Source: Microvelia longipes
Taxonomy: Eukaryota > Arthropoda > Insecta > Hemiptera > Veliidae
Length of the DNA stretch: 64,000 nt
Assembly (NCBI GenBank): GCA_018340805.1
Contig: JACMZG010001911.1
Span: forward strand, 56,234,083-56,298,082
Reading direction: 5' to 3'
Below, piece by piece: positions 12,601-25,319 of the stretch (its first letter is position 1; every line of letters starts with the position of its first letter). Both the position numbers and the translations under genes were made by a program. The notes below the pieces were generated by a model that saw only the letters and a list, made by a program, of their open reading frames with translations, made no database searches and was not told the origin of the DNA.

Positions 12601-14558
12601 AAAATGCGTACGTATGTATACATACTGTGTGTATAAATCTGTACATCTTTACGATATCTCTTGGGGTCTTAGAATCAATACTACTGGCCTATGGCCCGAA
12701 AAGCTGTGGCCTTGAGTCGGCCAGAGGCCACCTGCCTCTGTTTTTGTACTATAGAAGTACTGAAACAGTTATACCATGCCAATTTTCCAAAATTTAGGTT
12801 TGTGATGAAAAAGCTTGTTATGGCCTTTAGGGAAAGTTTTGTTTTTACAAAGAGAATGGAACAGACTTACAAATAATTTCAATATTTGCTACAAATAATT
12901 TCAGGGTCGAGTGATAGAAACAATCACTTTGATAACTATGATTGCTTAATAGTCGTCATAATGTGTCATGGTTCAGTCAATCATTTAACCGGTGAAGAAT
13001 ATTTGGAAGCTGAAGGAGGAAGCGTGAGAGTGAAATGGATTCTCGAGAGTTTCTCTAATAATAAGTGCAAATCATTATTAGGAAAACCTAAATTGTTTTT
13101 CTTACAGGTAAGAAGCAGTTTACTATTTTTTACACTTCTACACTGGTCTCTAGACTATCTAAATATATTCAAATTTCTTAATTTATGTCAAGTTTTCCAA
13201 AATGAGGCTACCTAGCAGCAAGTTGTTGTGCACGGAATCCTAACGTTCATATTAGACTTTAAAAAATTTAACATCCTCATGAGCAAAAAAACGTAAACTA
13301 ATACAACGTAAACAATCACGAGTTTATACAGTGTTGAAAAATTGTTTATAACCTGAAATATAGTGTCTGTTTTAAAAAGAGGTAAGAAAGATTCTTGTAG
13401 CGCTAGCAGGATGTAGGAATTTTTCAACGAATTGCTCACGATTCTAGCTCAACGGATCAGGATTGATGGATTATTCTTATGCGTGAATCTAACAAATGCC
13501 CCTAAGCAAATTTCGCAACTTTAGCATACTTTGTAAATTTTTAGCACTGTAGAGGAGGTAAGAAAGACAGAGGAGTGTATTTGATGCCTAATCTTGGTAG
13601 AAGAACATCAGCTGACTCATCTCCAAGACCAAGAAGTGTGGCGAAAATGTCAGAGTATTTTATAGCAAACGCATCATTTGAAGGTATTAAAAAGCAGTGT
13701 TTTGTCTTCTAACCATCAATTTGTTTTGCGGTCCTCTTGAAATATATATTTATAATATTCGCTTTCATTATCATAGTCGATATTATAGCTCAAAACATCT
13801 CTATACATCTTCAGCTTGAAATTAAACTTTGGTCGAAAAAAGTTATAACATGTTTTACACAGACATTGATGGATATGTTTCCAATTATATCTAATCTCGA
13901 AGCATCAGTCCTTATCCTTAACTTAACTTTTACCATTTATACGAAACCCTTCGTTAAGCATATATCTTGACTTTAAGCATATACTTACGGTAGATTATAC
14001 AATTATACTACTACTACTCAGGCAGGCGCGTAGAAGTAAACAAGGGAAGGGGGCTCTCCGGGAAAAAAATGTCACCCCCTTTGACAAAGTTGTTTTAAGG
14101 TTGAGTGAAACGTCGCTCCATGTGGGAATGGTTTCGGCCACCTTACAAGTTTTGGCTACGTGCATGCTCCTGCTGTGAGCTATATCTAATCTCGAAGCAT
14201 AAAATAATCATTGCATCATGCTGATTCCCTTTCCAACAAAGTTCTCGAGTGAAAAAATTAATTAGTGATACCTCTCTTTACAGGATACGAAGCCTATCTC
14301 ACTACAGAAGGAAGTTGGTTCATCCAAGAAGTAGTAAAAGTATTCACCTATAGAATACCTCAAGGTATGGAACTCCATCACATGATGCTTGAAGTCCACA
14401 GGAATATTTCAGAGAAAGAAGAATTTGAAAAAGATCTCTCTCAAAATTTAGATGAACCATTACCTGATGAAGACAACATTGTAAAAGAAGCTCCTTGTAC
14501 TAAAACGACCCTGACTAAGCCGGTTTATTTCCAAATGGTAACCGATCCGGAAGTTTAA
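9650..14558 (+). CDS. Caspase B, complete (325 aa)
   Basis: Caspase protease, complete. Exons 9650-9720, 11017-11142, 11985-12148, 12905-13107, 13545-13683 and 14284-14558 total 978 bases in frame, 325 aa plus stop. The first exon begins MSNEIHRINR and ends in a perfect gtaagt donor. The roughly 50-residue N-terminus has no visible CARD or death-effector domain, so it is of short-prodomain (effector-like) type. Core landmarks: KRGRALIISNN strand, pocket Arg71 (RPGN), catalytic His142 (MCHG), catalytic Cys190 (QHCRG, split between exons 4 and 5), linker Asp212 (SADS) for self-processing, then the p10 subunit with GSWFIQ, ELHHMMLEVHRN and KTTLTKPVYF. Leu240 replaces the usual pocket Arg. Closest to caspase A in sequence and in the short C-terminus. 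The start is the first ATG of an exon whose phase fits; a further upstream exon cannot be excluded. Confidence 0.92.
10380..10560. repeat. Fragment of the '155-bp/GACGTCA' composite repeat
   Basis: Contains 'gacttagagtgatttatcta', 'cggtttcatttgattcagca' and 'gttgactcagcgaaccagg', which align with 18480-18660 and 60600-61080. It lies in intron 1 of caspase B. Confidence 0.5.
11183..11870 (+). pseudogene. Jockey-type LINE reverse transcriptase, C-terminal fragment
   Basis: Reading on + gives the end of a non-LTR reverse transcriptase: LRKWRIKINEQKS, then STVRYLGLHLDRRLTWADH, a frame change near 11449, then YGSEVWGSTKPSN and LQSRVLRTITNA. These are typical of the thumb and C-terminal part of jockey-clade ORF2. 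Stops and frameshifts break it, and no 5' half is present (dead-on-arrival insertion). It sits inside intron 2 of caspase B. Related 3' ends occur at 20880-21160 and 59270-59985. Confidence 0.8.
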
Positions 14559-14699
14559 CGTAAAAGCTACACCCAAAAATTATTCTTCCTTTGATATAGC
14601 AAAACCATATAATTTTATCTGCTTTAACCATATTGCTTCAAACTGACTTTTAAAGCAGAAGTTTTCATTTTTTGTAAATCCCTTTTGCAAAATAACGCT

Positions 14700-14705
14700 A
14701 ATAAA
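14700..14705 (+). terminator. Polyadenylation signal AATAAA of caspase B
   Basis: First AATAAA downstream of the stop, about 140 bases after it. Tentative. Confidence 0.4.
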
Positions 14706-14859
14706 GTGAGGAGGGGAGGAGGGTGAGAAAGGTAGGGACGAAATGTGTTTATAATACGTTTTAGAGGAACCTTTAAACAGCGAGGCCTTAAAAGAGGCTT
14801 TTAAAAAACGTAAATATTTTTGTTTTGGAACTCCGAACCAATTTGTTTGCAATATTTGG

Positions 14860-17260
14860 TGGACAACTTGGTCAAAGTCTTGGATAGATGAATCAATAGT
14901 GCTTAAATTTTCCTACTCTTATCTAAATTAGTAATTAAGTTAGTAGCTAAATCTCTTAAAGCTGTTATTGCGGACTTGGTTTTTCTAAACCCGTGATGTT
15001 CCGCTACTATAACATTAATCTTGTAAAAAAAATTAATAAATCGTTTGTACATTGCTTTTCAAAAATGTTGTATAATATAAGTTTAAATGAGCCTATCATC
15101 CCTGTTCTAATGGACAGAGGTTAGTTTAGAAACTTTTAATGGAAGTGTCAAATGTTTTAGTTCATGTTTGATTGTATTTTGGAATAAAAATTTAAGTGCT
15201 ATTTCTAAAAAATTAGGTAGGGGGTTTACCGGAACTTTTCCTTTTTTATTTAAAGTTTAGATTTGCTGCTGCACCCTTCTTCACCACTTCAGGTTTGCCT
15301 ATCTTATTTTTAAAATAAAGATATTCAAAGCATTGAGTTGATACGTCGGACCAGTTTTTTTTGTGCTCAGCTAGTCAGCTAATTATAACCAGTGATATGA
15401 TGGAAATTATTAATTTGGCTGATAGTAATAAAATGAATTTGAATCAGATATTAACGCGATTAGTTTATTTTTCTACAAACAAGAGATAAGAAGTAAACAT
15501 GGTAATAGACTTAAGTCAAAGAACAACTGCAGATATTGCAATTAAACGTGGAACACTTTTTACTCTTGTATGCGAGCGTCGTTTTTACCCCATAATTATC
15601 CAATAATGTGGATAATAGGATTTAATTAAATCAGAATCACGAATAAATTAAAAAATAATGCCGTTGCCTTGCTTAGTCATGCAGTTTTACGAATAAATAG
15701 TAATGCCAACTTAAACTTACTTTCCGATAAAAGACAACGCTGATTTTTTTTAAAGAATATTTTCCGAGCAATAAGAACATAGATTAAGTAATAATATAAA
15801 CATTATCTTTGTTTTTTTTTTTTGGTTATGTATAATATAAAAGTTAAAATCAATGTTTTTTCTAGAAAAAACATTCCGTGCATGAATTTACATATTAAAA
15901 CATGTAAATAAATATAAATGAATAACTTGCATACATAAATAAAATGTAGTAAAAATAAAAGTTTCATTTTTTATAATTTTCTCCCTTTAAGAGGATAAAT
16001 CTTGTACGTACAACGGGAGAAAACAGTCTTAAACTTATCTTTATTTTTCTTGCTGGCTTCCTCGGCTCCGCCCAAAGAGACTAATACTTAGAGGAAGTAC
16101 ATAGGCAGAATAACACAGTGATAAGGGGCCTGGAAGTGAGACAGCTTCCACTAGGTGCCATAACTGTACTTACCCCTACTATAGTCTCTCTAGAGAGAGA
16201 CTAGATACTCCCCCACCCCTCTACAACCCCTATTGTAGCACGCACTCCACAAATGGCGGACATGTTTTAATTATGCCTCATTAAACCAAGGCATCAATCA
16301 AGTTCATATAGGCAATCGTCGTAATTTTCTTCTCTTAACATTTTTTTTCATGGATTACTAAAATGTTTTAGCTGTTCTTTAATAAGTTAAATACAACATT
16401 CCTGGTTTTATGTAAAAATAATATTTTTGGTAGTCATTATACAATTAAAGTGAATATAATATTCCAGGTGCCTCAATATAGTACAATATCGTAGAAAAGG
16501 AAATTTAAGATACAATAATAGGATTCAATCATTTTTACCTTAAAAAAGATTCATCAGATGGATTATGTCGATACAGTAACTATCATTTTAGCGAATTTTC
16601 ATAATGAAAATGACTAAATGAGGTTGTTCGGATGACAGAAGTAAAGGGGGTGGGGGTCAATTCAGATTTTCTTTCTGAAACCAAAAATATATGCACGAAA
16701 AAAAATTAAATATAAAATAATTCTAGTACACACATAATAAAATTAGAATGAGGGTTGGATTTATTTGATAGAGCAAGGAAAAACTGTCAAATGTGCAATA
16801 CTTTAAGGCTCGACCAAAATCACCACATGTTAGCCAATGAGTACCTACTTTTAACTTCAACAAGTTAAAATTAGTTAAATTTTATATTTATGTCAACTAA
16901 TATTTTTAAAAAAATAACTACTTATCATGTTTGAAAGTGATAATAATGCGAGGTATAATATCTAGGGTCAGCGAGAAAAAGCTCATAAGTCAAAGTTTTC
17001 AAATTCTTTTTACACGATTAAAGTATTTCTTAGACCTTCCTTAACCAAATGTAAAAACCACTTAAGTCAAAACTATCGTTAAATAAGATAAATGAGTAAA
17101 AATACATCATGACTAAATCCAAATTTTTATCAATTTGATAAAATAATAATCAATAATTATAGTAATGACTTACGCGCTTTAGTATTGACCCTAGATATTA
17201 TAAATTGCAAAAAATCATGGAAGTTAGTCAAGGACAGTTGAATGAATCAGCTTCTAAACC
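14860..17260. other. No gene seen
   Basis: AT-rich stretch with stops in all frames. The only GC-richer island (about 16050-16260) has short complementary pieces ('agtctctctagagagagact') but no ORF. No splice-flanked coding segment could be recognised. Confidence 0.6.
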
Positions 17261-17267
17261 TTTCAAT

Positions 17268-18130
17268 AGCAGAAATAATTCTGGCGCGGTGGTCCGCATG
17301 TCGGGCGAATTTCCTTTGGATGCGTGTTTCCGTGCTTTTTTACATTATATAAGTTTACAACTAGTAAATAATAATTCCGGCGCGGTGGTCGCTGTCGGGC
17401 GAATTTCATTTAGAATGCGTGTTTCCGTGCTAAACAAACCCATTTCTTGCTTATGCAAGAACCATGCCCATTGCGTGGTTCCGGTTCATGCTTTAAACCT
17501 AGCAGTTACTCAATTGTCAGCACTGCTCGTAACTCATTTTTGTCTGTATTTTCCAAAGGAAATGCGCATAATCATCCAGTTGTTGTACAAACTATGCCTC
17601 TAAAATTAGAAGTACGCACTATTATTTGCACTAATTTAAAGATTAGTTACTTATCTTTAAGCTTAGTCCAGTAATCTTTAAAGGTTTTAGCGCATTTCCT
17701 TTGGAAAATACAGACAAAAATGAGTTACGAGCAGGCTTGACAATTGAGTAACTGCTTAGGTTCTAAAGCATGAACCGGAACCACGCAATGGGCATGGTTC
17801 TTGCATAAGCAAGAAATGGGTTGTTTAGCACGGAAACACGCATTTCTAAATGAAATTCGCCGACAGCGACCACCGCGCCGGATTATTTATTTACTAGTTG
17901 TAAACTTATATAATGTAAAAAGCACGGAAAACACGCATCCAAAGGAAATTCGCCCGACATGCGGACCACCGCGCCAGAATTATTTTTAGTTGTAAACTTA
18001 TATTAGGTAAAAAACGATAAAAAATTATTGTCCCTACTAGGATTTGAACCCAGGTACTCTGGGTTTGAGAGCTCGCATCCAAAGGAATTCGCCCGACATG
18101 CGGACCACCGCGCAGAATTATTTTCTAGTT
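17268..18130. mobile_element. Foldback element with nested inverted arms
   Basis: The left arm (about 17268-17560) has two successive 'ctggcgcggtggtccgcatg' type modules, then 'gcttatgcaagaaccatgcc' and 'tgtctgtattttccaaagga'. The same sequence returns in reverse order and orientation at 17690-17990. A third partial module lies at 18070-18130, after a tRNA-like segment. The ORFs here (including 17205-17603) lie in the arms and show no protein family. No transposase seen. Confidence 0.75.
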
Positions 18131-18240
18131 GTAAACTTATATTTAGTAAAAAAAAACGATAAAAAATTATCGACCCTTCCAGGATGTGAACCCAGGTACC
18201 CTGAGTTTGAGTGGTCGTATTGACTCCGGACCACTGCCAT
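18040..18240 (-). repeat. Two tRNA-like segments (SINE head-like)
   Basis: On the minus strand, 18041-18078 and 18178-18235 each contain a T-arm/B-box-like 'ggttcaaatcc' or 'ggttcacatcc'. The second also has an A-box-like 'tggcagtggtccgg' about 40 bases upstream of its B box. A cloverleaf with a good acceptor stem could not be closed by eye, so I take these as tRNA-derived pol III promoter relics rather than functional tRNAs. Confidence 0.5.
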
Positions 18241-18797
18241 TCAACTCAGAGGCCCAAAAAACATTGAAAACGACACCCTACTCGAATTTATTTTTAACGA
18301 CCGTAATGTTGGTTTTCTATATTTTTTGTGGTTTTTTCGACTTTTTGGTAACTTAAAGTGGTCGTATCGTCTTCGGACCGGTTTCATTCGATTCAGCGCC
18401 CAAAATACATAGAAAACGACACCCTATTCGAAATTTATTTTTCGACTGAATTTTGGTTTTGGGTAATTTACAATGGTTTTTTCGAGTTTTAGGTCACTTA
18501 GAGTGGTCGTATCGACTTCGCACCGGTTTCATTCGATTCAGCGTCTCAAAAAACATAAATATTGACCTTTTTCGCGGCAAAAAATATTAACCCTGAATTT
18601 TGCTGATTTTTTGAAAATTTCGCTGACTCAGCAAAACCGGGTTAATGACGTCACAAAACCTGGTTTTCAATAGGGTTCGTGTCCTCCCAAGGTTGATTTT
18701 TGTACCAAGTTTAGTTAAAACATATTAATCCGTTCGAAAGATAGAGTGTTTTACAAGAAAGTGTCTAGAAAACATAATAATATATATATTATATATA

Positions 18798-18847
<50 letters not shown>

Positions 18848-18960
18848 CTCGCGAAAAATTTTTTCGTCATTAGGGACCTCTGAAACGGATTTGTGTCGTG
18901 GTCCGAGGTTCGAATTCCGCCATGACGCCTATACCATTAGCGAATTTTTTCCCAAAGGAA
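18200..18960. repeat. Composite dispersed repeat: 155-bp tandem units, (AT)n core, conserved tail
   Basis: Three units of about 150-155 bp share 'gtggtcgtat', 'gaccggtttcattcgattca' and 'gaaaacgacaccct' (18200-18560). They are followed by 'tttgtaccaagttt', an (AT)n run at 18782-18843, and a tail 'gtccgaggttcgaattccgc'. The same order appears at 60410-61460, and the tail with its AT run recurs reversed at 49590-49740, so this is one repeat family. Confidence 0.7.
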
Positions 18961-19139
18961 ATTCGCTAAAAGATTAGTCGATTATGTCTAGTCTAGGGTT
19001 TTGTATCGAAGTCTCGTAAACTTTGATTCGTTAAAAAATAGTTATGGGTGATTCTAAAACTACAGGCAACTTTCTGAAGTAAAGTCGTTTAGTATGACGT
19101 TTAGACGTTTATTTATTTCACCATATAAACGTCTAAACG

Positions 19140-19515
19140 TCTAATTTCGAAATTTTAATTACTTAATCATTAAGCTTGTTTAACACTATTATTATTTACA
19201 TTAATTTTGTAATTTTAACTATAATCTTTAAGCTTATTTTAACGCCATTATTATACTAATTTTATTTTGTAATTTTAAATATTTAATCTTTAAGCTTATT
19301 TTAAAGCTATTATTATACTAATTTAATAAGTAATTTTAAATATTTAATCTTTAAGCTTATTTTAAAGCTATTACTATACCTATTTAATTTCGTAATTTTA
19401 ACTATTTAATCTTTAAGCTTATTTCGCCGCCATTATTATTCTAATTTAATTTCGTAATTTTAACTATTTAATCTTTAAGCTTATTTTGACGCTTAATTTT
19501 ATTTATTATCGCAAC
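19140..19515. repeat. 62-63-bp AT-rich minisatellite
   Basis: About six copies containing 'cgtaattttaactatttaat', 'ctttaagcttatttt' and 'attattatactaattt'. It ends about 380 bp before the start codon of caspase C. Confidence 0.9.
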
Positions 19516-19897
19516 TTTTACTTTTCTGTAACTGGTTTAAAATAAATATATATACTCATTTATATTTATTTCACCATATAAACGTCTAAACTAAATTGAA
19601 CAAAATAAAATTTTCACACTTGAACGTTTATGATTAATTTGTGATTCACAAGAGGCAGCACGTTATCTGTGATTACAATAAAGAAGTACTTGATAGTACT
19701 TCAAAGTACTATAGTTACTTATCTTAAAACCGTTAGTATTTTACATATTTATAAGAATAATTGGTACAATTTATTGGTTAGTAACAGAGTTTAGACAGTA
19801 AGGAGTAAGTTAAAACCATTGCTAATTTAGGATTAATAAGTTTAGTAAATAATAAGGTAATAAAATCAAGAAGTTTGATTCAAGAAAGGCACTCGAG

Positions 19898-20243
19898 ATG
19901 GACAGAAAAAGAAAACTAGATATACAAGTTGACTCGGGACCAATCAACAGGTGATTTATTTCAATTTTAATAATACAAATTCTTCGAGAAACTTTATTAC
20001 CATGAAAAAAAAATCATTATTGCTAGGTAGACCAGGAGTAGGACAAACATCCGTTCCAGGCGCTTTTTGCTAACTTCCAAAGATAGAAGATAGTGTTCTA
20101 CTTTATGAATCTTAGAGCAGGCATTTTGCGTCTAATACATAGAAGAGCCATGACTTAAATGTCAGTTTCTATAGCTTTAACTAGACACAAAACGAGCCCC
20201 ACTGCAATACTAAGCTTTCCTGCTATCGAAACCATAAGACAGA

Positions 20244-20322
<79 letters not shown>

Positions 20323-20364
20323 ATATATATATATTATATTTATATTTTATATATATATATAATA

Positions 20365-20407
<43 letters not shown>

Positions 20408-20657
20408 CAGGTTCATTTAGGGTTAGGGATCTTTTAATGTACCTGACATCGCACAGGCTCTTAACGTCCCTTTCGAAAGACAGCACATGAAAAGATTTTC
20501 ATCTCCCATATGAAAATCCTAGAGGCCCCAACCGGGAACCTGTCATGGGCAGGCGCACATGCGGTGGTCCACCGCCGCATGTGCGCCGGGACCTTCAATC
20601 CGTTCTAGATGTCCATAATCAAAAAAAATAGGATTTGAAGAACTTATGTGTATATAT

Positions 20658-20700
<43 letters not shown>

Positions 20701-23700
20701 ATTTGTGCGGTGTGTAGTTCTAGCGGATTCTTAAAACACGTTTTATTTCGATATGTTAAAGAATTTAAACATTTGGAAAATGTTTTAATCATCTTCTTAA
20801 ACACATCCCAGTTGTTGGTTGGAGTCTGGTTTACCGATGGTTTTAATCAAATGGAGGAAATCAATCAATCAAGGAACCTATCAATCTTAAACGCATTCGA
20901 GTCCTTTAGCCCAAATTTCTTCGCAAAATAGTTAAGGCTCCCTGTTTCGTATCCAACTTAACCATCCACAATGACCTTAAAATTCCGTTCATCAAAGACA
21001 TACTTCTCGACACAGAATTAGTTATTATAGTTTTTGTCATTCCAAATTAGATTCCTATCCTAATCTTCTTGTCCTAGCCCTACATTCTAGAACCATTCCT
21101 TCCATTGTCCACGACGTCTTCGACGACAGTGGCCCGCGGCCTTCTATTATAATTAATAATAATCTTAATGAAAAATCGCAAAACATTTCAGAAAATTCAC
21201 CACATCAAAATTCAACTAATTTCTTTTTCACTTAGTTCATGCCAAATTTTTAAATTAACGGTAAAAAATTTTCCTTACCACGCCTATTACCACTGTGTGA
21301 GTCCTCCTTTCAAATCTGCCAAGTCACTTTTCCAGTGTGAGCACTATATCAAATACATTTATTGTAGACAATAATCAATAAAGTAAAAAAAAAAAAAATA
21401 CGTAGAATCTACACGGCGTCGGCCCGTGGGACCGCTTCACGGCCTGGGGCCATCTTGTGGCTACGCGGCCACATTGCTGTTGTTCTGTATTATTTGTTGT
21501 TTTATTATTATTACTTTTCTTCTGTGTTGTCTGTGTATGTGTGTGTGTGTGTGTCTGTTATCATCGTAGCGCAAGCGCATAGTGTATTTATACTAAAGAG
21601 TTAAAACTGTGTACAAAAGCAGTCTATCCTTGTAGTGCGATTCGGAAAATATTTTTTATGACGTCATTAATCCCCAATTAAATTTCAAAAATCATAAAAC
21701 GCGGAAAAATAATGCGATTGAATGATTTGGTACGCATGTACCCATGTATAAGACTAACATGTGCCAAGTTTTATCTCTTTATTATTATTATTAGCTGAAT
21801 TTTTATCAAATGACTTGTGAACTTTTTTTAAATAATTGTAAAAAATCTGAAAATAATAGACCCGACAAAAAGCTATAGGAAGAGCCATGTCCCAGCAAAA
21901 TGCTCCAGAGGCTAGGACTTCTAGGGGGAAACTCCGATCTTAGGGATAAGCTAACTAGTCTTCATCTTGTCTCTAATTTTTTCCTGAATATATTAATGTA
22001 ATATTTTTCACTTGAGTGAGACGCATGTACGTGCTTTTTGAAGTTCTAGTGCTATTTATTTTTCATGTTATATGATCAGGTATGACGAGCTAGATTCATG
22101 TACTCAAGAAGGAACTATAACCGTGGATACAGAAGCTAGTGAATTTCGAATCAAAAAAGGAAAAGCTCTCATGATATCCATTAACTACTATTTAAGAAGG
22201 TATGAAGCACCATTAAAATTTAGTTAGCCTTGCTGTAAATAACTGCGATTTTAGTATCCAGGGAAAAATGGAAGTTGAAAATTTCCCTTTGTGTTGTGTT
22301 TTAAATACAAATAATAATATGGTTATGGATATTTATCACAATGATATGGTTATAATATTTATGACAATGGTTATAATATTCATCATAATGATATGGTTAT
22401 AACATTTATCACAATGATATTGTTAATATTTATCACAATGATATGGTTATAATATTTATCATAATGTCCATATTGTCACTTTATCATAATCACAATTGTA
22501 ATGTCCAACATATTGAAGTGTACCTTAATTAAATTTTTCTTAAAAACTTAAAAATTACAAATTTTTCACGGAATATTCAAATCGTTAAAGTAAATGGAAA
22601 TAAGTACACATTTGCGTTTATTTTAACAGGAAATAAATACTGTTTAGTATGATATGGCAGGTAATTTGGGCAATTCTCAAAGCAAAAATTATAATAAACA
22701 ATATCAAAAAAAAGTCAATACACTCATAAAAAATAAAACAAAGATTTAGAAATCATAGAAAAGGGATGATGGCGCGATGAAACCTCATGGCGCTATCTGT
22801 TGTTTAATGTTGCAATTATAAGCGTGCAATATCTTTAGTATGTAAGCTCGGTCAAAAAAAATATATTTAAAAATAATGTATTTAAAACCATAGACATATA
22901 TACTAGAGGAGGCATAGCCAATCTAAATACGTTGAGAAGCCTGAAACATCTTTTTGGGGCTCTCAGGGGCTCTGTGTAATCTGATTGAAACTTCCTTCAA
23001 GAGTGATGTAAGGTTATAATTAATAAATTTATTTCGGTTTCCTGCACATTGCTTGTCTTTAAATTAGTATTTGTAACGTTAATTGTACTGATTATATTTA
23101 TAAGCGAAGGTGGTCAGGTTACTTATTCAAAATTTAACCTATAGGGCCCTCTAGTAATAGAGGCGCCCTATGTTTTTAACATACCTCTATATGTTTAAAA
23201 CATTTAAAAATTAAATTTAATGTTATTAGTATAATACTTGTCTCCATTGAGACACTTGAAAATGTACCCACTCTCATTGTTGAAATTGTAATTTATGAGC
23301 CTCCCATCAGATGCCCTTTATCAATACAAACTTAAATGTTTTTTTATCTTATTTAAATGGTTAAAAAAAAAGTTGTTCCTTATCTTTATTATTTTGTGTT
23401 CCACTTTGAACCTTAAATATATTTAGTTGTATGTAAGTGAAGGTGTGTGTATGTATGTATGCATGTGTATGTATGAATGTGTGTATATACAATCTTAAAA
23501 ATAATAGTTGAGGTGTATTGATAGTTTGCAATACAACTCAACTCTACTAATTACCTGATCTCCCCTTTCGATAAGGGGAGATCAGGAGGATTACCCTTCT
23601 AAGGTTACCTTAGAAGGGTAATTTTGATTAAAAAAATAAATATATGTATACTTAATTTAATAATTTTATTGTTGTAAATATTTTTGTTAATAAATCACGT

Positions 23701-25259
23701 ATTCATTCATTGATTTAAGTAAATGGACTATAGACATTGGCCAAGCTTTTCACCATGTCTTAAGCTGTAGGTGAAAACGTGAGTGATTCCATTGATTTTA
23801 TTAGTACGCTGGATAAAATATTTATAAATTTAAATAGTTCATTCTAATGGATCAAATATATTCAATGGTGTATGTATGTTCAGTGTGTATATATATAGTT
23901 TGTCTGCACACGACAATAACCTAACTCACTTAAGTATAAAGTTAAATTCAGTTTAGTGACTGAGCTGAAAACCTCAGATAATTGGAAATCAAACCAAAAT
24001 TAACAAAACAAGGTGAAAAACGATGAAAATGAGCAGAACAATACAAATAGTTCCATACCTAAACAAAATGAAGTCTAAGCTAGTGTTTCTTCTATAGAAA
24101 TTATTAATAATGAAATCATGGAAAGTCCAACGAGAAGAAAGAAAATCTTACTTTGAAGAGTTTAAGAACACCCTCATCTGTTTTTAAATAATTTATCAAT
24201 CAATGCAGAAATTGGGAAACAATCTAAAAGTCATAGAGATATATTACTAGAGGGGCCCTATTAGTTAAATTTTGAAACATCGAAAAAATAACGTGACCAC
24301 CTTCGAGACTATCAATAATCAAACGAACAGATCAAAATTGTGAATTAAATAGTAGAACGTTGAACATATAAATTAAAACACAAACAATGTGCAGGAAGCC
24401 AAAAACGTTTTATTAAAATCTTAACTTACTCTTATGGGAGGTTTCAATGAGGTTACACAGAGCCCCAAAATTATGTTTCAGGATTAGAACAATCCGTCGT
24501 GATGTTAAAGTACTGGAGGATAATAACTAAAAAATCAACATAAATCACCATAAAATATAAACAGCTAAGAAACAGTGATGGAGGGGTAAACTGAATCGGA
24601 TCACTGGGAAATGATCTTCAAGTATTCTCTGATATTTTTTAAAAAAAAAGGAAATAAGGGTACCAACCTGCATGATCAAAGTGACTTCAACCATGTTATG
24701 AAATTACTAAGTTCCTGGCCAGAGCTGAAGTTAGCCACTAGAAGAGTCAGAAAATTGTATATGTACTCAATAGACATAATTAATCGCTACCAGAACGTAT
24801 CAAGATTTTAAAACCATCATAAAATAAAATTCACTACTGCGCTTCATAAAGAGGGCGGTCATAGCATTGACGGACTTCCAACACACAGTGAAAGAGCTCA
24901 CCTCATGAATAACCACTCATGAAGTAGTTAAAACAATCGAAAATAAAAATCAAGATTCTGAAGATAAAAATCCTCACAATTCTGACTAATAATCTAGCGA
25001 GGAAGACGTAGCAAATGAAGAGTTGATATATTGTCAAGATCTCAGACATCTATATCGTTCAATTGAAGAACAGGCTTCTTCATCATCGAACCAAAGCTTG
25101 ATTACAGTAAGCAGTTTTCTAAGGTTATTGTTAAACGTTTTTAGACTGAAGTATATTATTGTCGTCAAAAGGACAGTTATTATAGTTCCCTTCTTTGTAT
25201 AAGGTAATTTAACAGAAACAAGTGCCTCGTTAGAAAGTTTATATATATAATATATATAT

Positions 25260-25319
<60 letters not shown>

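Larger units (their letters stand above)
23955..25118 (+). pseudogene. Decayed unknown ORF segments
   Basis: Coding-like stretches broken by stops and by a MITE (24233-24482). One at about 24020-24170 is rich in Asn, Glu and Lys; another at 24611-24811 reads SSWPELKLATRRVRKLYMY; a third at about 24990-25109 (SSEEDVANEELIYCQDLRHL) ends at a good gtaagc donor. I recognise no family. Could be an old retroelement ORF1 or a decayed exon set inside intron 2 of caspase C. Confidence 0.3.

Noticed and set aside
17205..17603. 132-aa ORF
   Set aside because: Lies within the arms of a foldback element and shows no family features.
18040..18240. Functional tRNA genes
   Set aside because: Box-like sequences are present, but I could not form an acceptor stem and anticodon arm together.
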